Below, in pieces: positions 61,001 through 64,000 of a stretch of 64,000 bases of DNA. Under the pieces are notes generated by a model that did no database searches, was not told the DNA's origin, and worked only from the letters and a program-made list of their open reading frames with translations. Made by a program: the position numbers and the translations under genes. Source of the stretch: CBDCYS01 sp965226245 (GTDB taxonomy: Bacteria > Acidobacteriota > Terriglobia > Bryobacterales > UBA6623); the NCBI GenBank assembly GCA_965226245.1, contig CBDDCL010000015.1, positions 6,014,001 through 6,078,000 of the forward strand. Direction: 5' to 3'. Position 1 is the first letter of the stretch. Every line of letters starts with the position of its first letter.

Positions 61001-61415
61001 TGGGATGAGCCGGGTTGAGAGTATCGAAGATCTGGAGAAAGTCGTCCACGAAAATCAAAAGCTTCGTCCCATCCCGCGTGAGCATGGCCCTCTGCTCGCT
61101 GTCTACCTCGCCGGCGGTGGAACGGGTTGCGAGAACGGAGAACGGCGGCGACGGGCTCAAGATCACGACCGAATCCCGGGTGACGACGTAGATCTTCAAG
61201 AGAACGGACGGGTTGGTGGGGTCAGGAATTCCGATCGCGCGAATGCCGTTCGGGCCCACCATCGGGGCGCCCAATAGCTGAAATGTGCTGGCGTCATAGA
61301 TGCGCGCGGTTGAGCTTTCGTCAAAGACGACGAGGAAATCGACGGCTGGAAGCGCGGGGGCTAGAAGGCCGGAAAGGATGGGGAGAATCAGCAGGCGCCG
61401 CAGCACGCGTTCCAT
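58011..61415 (-). CDS. Giant secreted Ig-like protein with TIGR03437 C-terminal domain
   Basis: A 1,134-residue protein. Signal peptide (RRLLILPILSGLLAPALPA), a WD/beta-propeller-like N-terminal part (STARIYDASTFQLLGAP, MLTRDGTKLLIFVDD, AYVAAEGTTTLRI), then four or more Ig-like bacterial repeats (TFAIPPVADPF, GARSGGQPVEDLEITITSP, GNPGEDLALPLVGVVKD, GQEAAMPLVVETRNSDG) and a TIGR03437 end (FVNGASFRVGLVPGSLASIFGTGL). Probable surface or exported adhesin-like role, by inference. GGAGG precedes ATG 61415. Its start region is tandemly duplicated. Confidence 0.85.
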   Translation of the reverse strand: MERVLRRLLILPILSGLLAPALPAVDFLVVFDESSTARIYDASTFQLLGAPMVGPNGIRAIGIPDPTNPSVLLKIYVVTRDSVVILSPSPPFSVLATRSTAGEVDSEQRAMLTRDGTKLLIFVDDFLQIFDTLNPAHPSAMTLQLSSTITGVGVRTDSKRAYVAAEGTTTLRILGLSSSPPQFLGGPLVMPLEPKLLVTAPNGFAIYAFAEGAVFEIDPFANTVGPEISTSLPVPLSVGFDPDGPIDTAFLQLPGSIVLYDMPSAGIGKSFSQASTVVKAVSPGRGLIYVLTEFNGVLFKIDTSTSILSSVDNPATGFPFGDPAVDIEAGPGGQSMYFAFGGSGAIAQIDASGATLLGQLNLPTAPTGLEVVAPPGAFGTSLEIYGGNRQLAARSAAFEKPLAVRVLGPDLREVFQQAVSFSSDTPGVIFNPPIALTNLSGVAETFAIPPVADPFQIQASIPDDEFVTFDMNSNAPGVDGLSKLEGDYQYVLDTELVHVAGDAGTPFDIPLVVGARSGGQPVEDLEITITSPSSAVTCPGPKETNADGEVSFTCAAHDVFFKSTVDLKIEDELGRELEDPFHVTVVPSAADLPGSSMVATGQILRLSSRNLSGTVGQFLPDSIRLRISSGTGFPVDNLGVRFESDDDVIIDPPLAVTDSQGFARADVTLGCGSRTMITGTLNSTGEQEFEIGIRTSRGPAVSVTKTSGDNQTGNPGEDLALPLVGVVKDICGTRIPGEPVVWDVQPPGSATLLGAFATTNNVGQVSARVRLGNTSQLVLVTARVGDAAATFRIETNVTTTQIVVIQGDGQSVAIGQEAAMPLVVETRNSDGAAIGGVSVTFAVAGGSATLTSPEAVSGSDGRASTRLRAGPETGPVIVEARAVGLVIQFRLSVVGQLPVATVLGFVNGASFRVGLVPGSLASIFGTGLTQGLNGVLAADSAPFPTILGGVRVFVAGVAAPMISIANVNGQEQLNIQVPATVAAPGAVSVTIDNNGASATISGVQTLVVQPGIFQVTLPEGLFAAALHADFKLVSPTNKARPGEVILLFVTGLGPTDPPIGTNVPGPVPPAVTVNQPIVTVDGVEAQVLGSFYAPFQYTLYQINLVIPPGAASGNLTIQVTIIGVSSQQLVIPIG

Positions 61416-61567
61416 CACCACCTCCAGGGGCGAGCAGGACAACAACTTGCCTGCTGTCAACAAGGATAAAACATAATCAGCAGGCGCCGCAGCACGCGTT
61501 CCATCACCACCTCCAGGGGCGAGCAGGACAACAACTTGCCTGCTGTCAACAAGGATAAAACATAATC
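61386..61567. repeat. 89-bp tandem duplication over the giant gene's start
   Basis: Two perfect 89-bp copies, 61386-61474 and 61475-61563, each with a ribosome-binding site, ATG and the first codons. The distal copy can only make a short leader peptide (MERVLRRLLIMFYPC, then stop). Confidence 0.92.
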
Positions 61568-61739
61568 GATTGGTTTCGTATATTCGCGCCCCAGGACGGA
61601 AACGTGGCCGCCCCGGCCGGCGTTCGAGGGAGCACCGAGAGCGCCGATCAAGCGACTCCGTGGCTTATGTTACGAATTTGGTTACCCTGACCTGTAGTTT
61701 CTTCGTCGTAGACTAGAGAATCCTGGACTAGGAAAAACG

Positions 61740-63335
61740 ATGCGAACTCTCCAACAACCGTTCCGTTTGCTGTTATTCATTCTGCCGGGTCTGCTCACGA
61801 TCGGCGGTCTGACGCTGGACGTCGCCTCCGCGCAAAGGGTCGAACCACAAGTCCATGTGCTCGAAAACGGCATGAAGTTCTTGTTCGTTCAAAAGAAGGG
61901 GGACCCCAATGTGGCTTGCGGCTGGGTCGCCAAGGTCGGCTCGGTCAATGAACGCCCCGGAGTTACCGGCGTCGCCCATCTTTTCGAACACATGATGTTC
62001 AAAGGCACCCGCACGATTGGGACGTCCAATATCGAAGATGACTTGAGGGTGATCGAGAAGCTCGACGGCTTGAAGAAAGAAATCCGCAAGGAAGAGGAGA
62101 ACCTCATTGAAAAGCAGCGGCGCGGGTTAGCCGGCGATCCCAAGAAGCCGGAGAATCGCAGCACACGCCACAAAGAGTTGCTCGGCGAGTTCGACACGCT
62201 GCTTCAACAGCAACGCAAGTTGATCGTCAAAGACGAGTTCAGCCGAATCTATCAAACCGCCGGCGGCTCCGGAATGAACGCCGGGACGGATAACGATTAC
62301 ACCGTCTATTTCATCAACGTTCCCTCGAACAAGTTGGAGCTTTGGTTCTGGATGGAGTCCGACCGGCTCGCGAATCCTGTCTTCCGGGAGTTCTACAGTG
62401 AACGCAATGTCGTTCACGAAGAGCGGCGCCTTCGCGTCGACTCGACGCCGACCGGCAAGCTGGACGAGCAATTCGAATCGATGTTTTGGCAGTCGTCGCC
62501 CTACAGTTGGCCCGTGATTGGATGGCCCAGCGACCTCGAAGGCATCACGCGTGAGGAAGCGCTCGACTTTTTTTCCGTCTACTACGCGCCCAACAACCTG
62601 ACCGCCGCGCTGGTTGGCGATTTTGAGCCGGAGCAGGCAATCGAGCTGGCGGAACGTTATTTCGGGCGGCTCGAGCGAGGCCCTCGCCCCGCCGAGCCCG
62701 TCCGGACACGCGAGGTCGCCCAGCAAGCCGAAAAGCGAATGACAGCGGAGGCCGATACGCGCCCCACCGTGAAGATTCGCTATCACACCGCGGCCGACGC
62801 CCATGTGGACGAGCCGGCGCTGCTCGTGCTGTCGGGAATTCTCAATGGCCGCACGGGGAGACTCTACAAATCGCTTATTCTCGAACAGAAGATCGCGACC
62901 GCAGCGAGCACTTCGGTTGCCGGGCTCAAATTCGACGGCTATTTCGGGCTCGGCGGAGTTGCGCGCGAAGGACACACGCCGGAGGAAGTCGAGCAGGCGC
63001 TCTATAAAGAGATCGAGGCGCTCAAGGAAAGCCTGGTGAGCGAGCGGGAGATTCAGAAGGTCAAGAATCAGCAGCTTGCCGGGGACTTCCGGCGGCTGCG
63101 CTCCAAGTTCAGTCTGATGGTTCAACTGCTGGTCTACGACGCCCTTGGCAGTTGGGAGAACATCAATAAGTTCTCCGACCGCATCCAAGCCGTGACGAGG
63201 GAGGACGTTCAGCGCGTCGCGAAAAAGTATTTTCGTCCCGAGAATCGCACGGTAGCGATTTACTACACCAAGGAAGGAAGCAACACCGATCCGCGGCCGC
63301 GCCGGGACGGCCCAAGGCCGGGAGGTTCGCAATGA
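61740..63335 (+). CDS. M16-family zinc metallopeptidase (catalytic subunit)
   Basis: A 531-residue protein. Signal-like start (LLLFILPGLLTIGGLTLDVASA), inverted zinc motif HLFEH in GVAHLFEHMMFKGT with a downstream glutamate region, the second-domain PYSWPVIGWPSDLEGIT and two M16 homology halves (RPTVKIRYHTAADAH, NGRTGRLYKSLILEQKIA). M16 peptidases cleave peptides and short proteins. It is followed by a second M16 gene with an ATGA overlap that lacks the motif. Confidence 0.92.
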   Translation: MRTLQQPFRLLLFILPGLLTIGGLTLDVASAQRVEPQVHVLENGMKFLFVQKKGDPNVACGWVAKVGSVNERPGVTGVAHLFEHMMFKGTRTIGTSNIEDDLRVIEKLDGLKKEIRKEEENLIEKQRRGLAGDPKKPENRSTRHKELLGEFDTLLQQQRKLIVKDEFSRIYQTAGGSGMNAGTDNDYTVYFINVPSNKLELWFWMESDRLANPVFREFYSERNVVHEERRLRVDSTPTGKLDEQFESMFWQSSPYSWPVIGWPSDLEGITREEALDFFSVYYAPNNLTAALVGDFEPEQAIELAERYFGRLERGPRPAEPVRTREVAQQAEKRMTAEADTRPTVKIRYHTAADAHVDEPALLVLSGILNGRTGRLYKSLILEQKIATAASTSVAGLKFDGYFGLGGVAREGHTPEEVEQALYKEIEALKESLVSEREIQKVKNQQLAGDFRRLRSKFSLMVQLLVYDALGSWENINKFSDRIQAVTREDVQRVAKKYFRPENRTVAIYYTKEGSNTDPRPRRDGPRPGGSQ

Positions 63336-64000
63336 GACGACGAGATTGCTTCAAGCTAGTGGCCGCCGCGGCGGCGACTCCGGCCGCGTTGTGGAGCGCT
63401 GAAAGCGCTTTGCCGAAGCACCCCAGCGAGCTGAAATATTCGAAGCTGACGTTTGATCCGCCTCAGGCCGAGCAGTATCGGCACGAGCTGCCCCATGGCG
63501 CGACCGCCTACCTTGTCGAAGATCATCAGTTGCCGCTCATCAATCTCTCGGCCACCATTCGGACCGGCGGCTACCTGGTCCCTGACGAGCGCGCCGGCCT
63601 GGCATCAATGACCGGAAGCCAAATGCGCGCCGGCGGAACCAAGACCATGCCGGCTCGCGAGTTTGACGAGAAGGAGGCGTTTCTTGCGAGCCAGATCAGC
63701 AGCAGTATCGGGGGCACTTCCGGGGGCGCCGGGCTGGACTGCCTCAAGCAAAATCTCGACGCGTCGCTGAAGATGTACTTCGACATGCTGAAGAACCCCG
63801 GCTTCGAGGCCGAGCGGCTGGAACTGGCCCGCAGCCGGCGGCTCCAGGGCATGCAGCGCCGTAACGACCGCACGGGGGCGATAGAAGGCCGCGAGTTCGC
63901 CAGGCTATTGCGCGGCGATAAGCATTTCTCCACGCAACAAACCACGAAGGCCAGCATCGAGTCGATCACGCGCGAGCGAATGATCGAGCTGCATCAGCGC
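63332..64000 (+). CDS. M16-family peptidase, inactive partner subunit (3' end outside window)
   Basis: The ATG at 63332 overlaps the previous gene's stop. About 223 residues are visible: Tat-like start RRRDCFKLVAAAAATPAALW, then LPHGATAYLVEDHQLPLINLSATIRTGG and SMTGSQMRAGGTKTM where an active peptidase has HxxEH. Zinc ligands are therefore absent, as in the non-catalytic member of two-subunit M16 proteases. It runs off the window's right edge, so the stop is not seen. Confidence 0.88.
   Translation, partial: MRRRDCFKLVAAAAATPAALWSAESALPKHPSELKYSKLTFDPPQAEQYRHELPHGATAYLVEDHQLPLINLSATIRTGGYLVPDERAGLASMTGSQMRAGGTKTMPAREFDEKEAFLASQISSSIGGTSGGAGLDCLKQNLDASLKMYFDMLKNPGFEAERLELARSRRLQGMQRRNDRTGAIEGREFARLLRGDKHFSTQQTTKASIESITRERMIELHQR

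Overview
This window is high-GC bacterial chromosome, most likely from an Acidobacteriota of the Solibacter/Bryobacterales type. The main reasons are two secreted proteins ending in the Solibacter-type TIGR03437 C-terminal domain (4542-5462 and 58011-61415), DUF6152 and DUF6644 proteins, many secreted glycan-related or beta-helix proteins, and paired M16 peptidases. This placement is an inference from gene families; the window has no rRNA, and I found no convincing tRNA.

Layout. 1-16 kb: the 3' half of an RND efflux permease, hspQ, a YdcZ-type exporter, a DUF2520 oxidoreductase overlapping a helix-hairpin-helix gene, a TIGR03437 protein, a degenerate aldo/keto reductase-like protein, a bacterial XPB helicase coupled to its usual partner, a beta-oxidation fusion enzyme, a GIY-YIG/DUF4357 protein and a secreted PHP metallohydrolase. 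16-21 kb: a beta-helix gene split by an IS1595-type element, then two tandem Phd/RelE toxin-antitoxin modules born from one duplication. 21-26 kb: the housekeeping operon xseB-ispA-tlyA-nadK, then paired DUF6644 membrane proteins, DUF6152, and remnants that look like an alternative complex III locus. 27-35 kb: a membrane-anchored NACHT NTPase, an MFS permease, a Tat-exported Gfo/Idh/MocA dehydrogenase, an intact ISKra4-type element with a frameshift site, and an HTTM-like membrane protein. 35-48 kb: a sulfatase remnant, a second Gfo/Idh/MocA protein, a thrombospondin-3-type calcium-binding protein, a fused MFS/spermidine synthase, a very large glycosidase-like secreted protein, vapBC, and an FG-GAP protein with one internal stop. 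48-64 kb: a PilZ protein and a GGDEF-EAL enzyme split by a second IS1595 copy, an NtrY/NtrX-type two-component pair, a secreted toroid-like protein, a giant Ig-like TIGR03437 protein whose start region is tandemly duplicated, and two overlapping M16 peptidases, the last running off the window.

The strongest structural story is recent mobile-element activity. Two apparently identical 1,027-bp IS1595-type copies lie in inverted orientation 31 kb apart. Each has its own 8-bp target duplication and each splits one gene, and removing the element plus one target copy restores both reading frames exactly. A second theme is a family of palindromic REP-like elements (four clear copies). Their outer arms are conserved, while their inner arms differ between copies yet stay self-complementary within each copy. 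No complete new multi-gene system is obvious; the best candidates for novelty are the NACHT protein, the module-swapped twin toxin-antitoxin loci, and the palindrome family.
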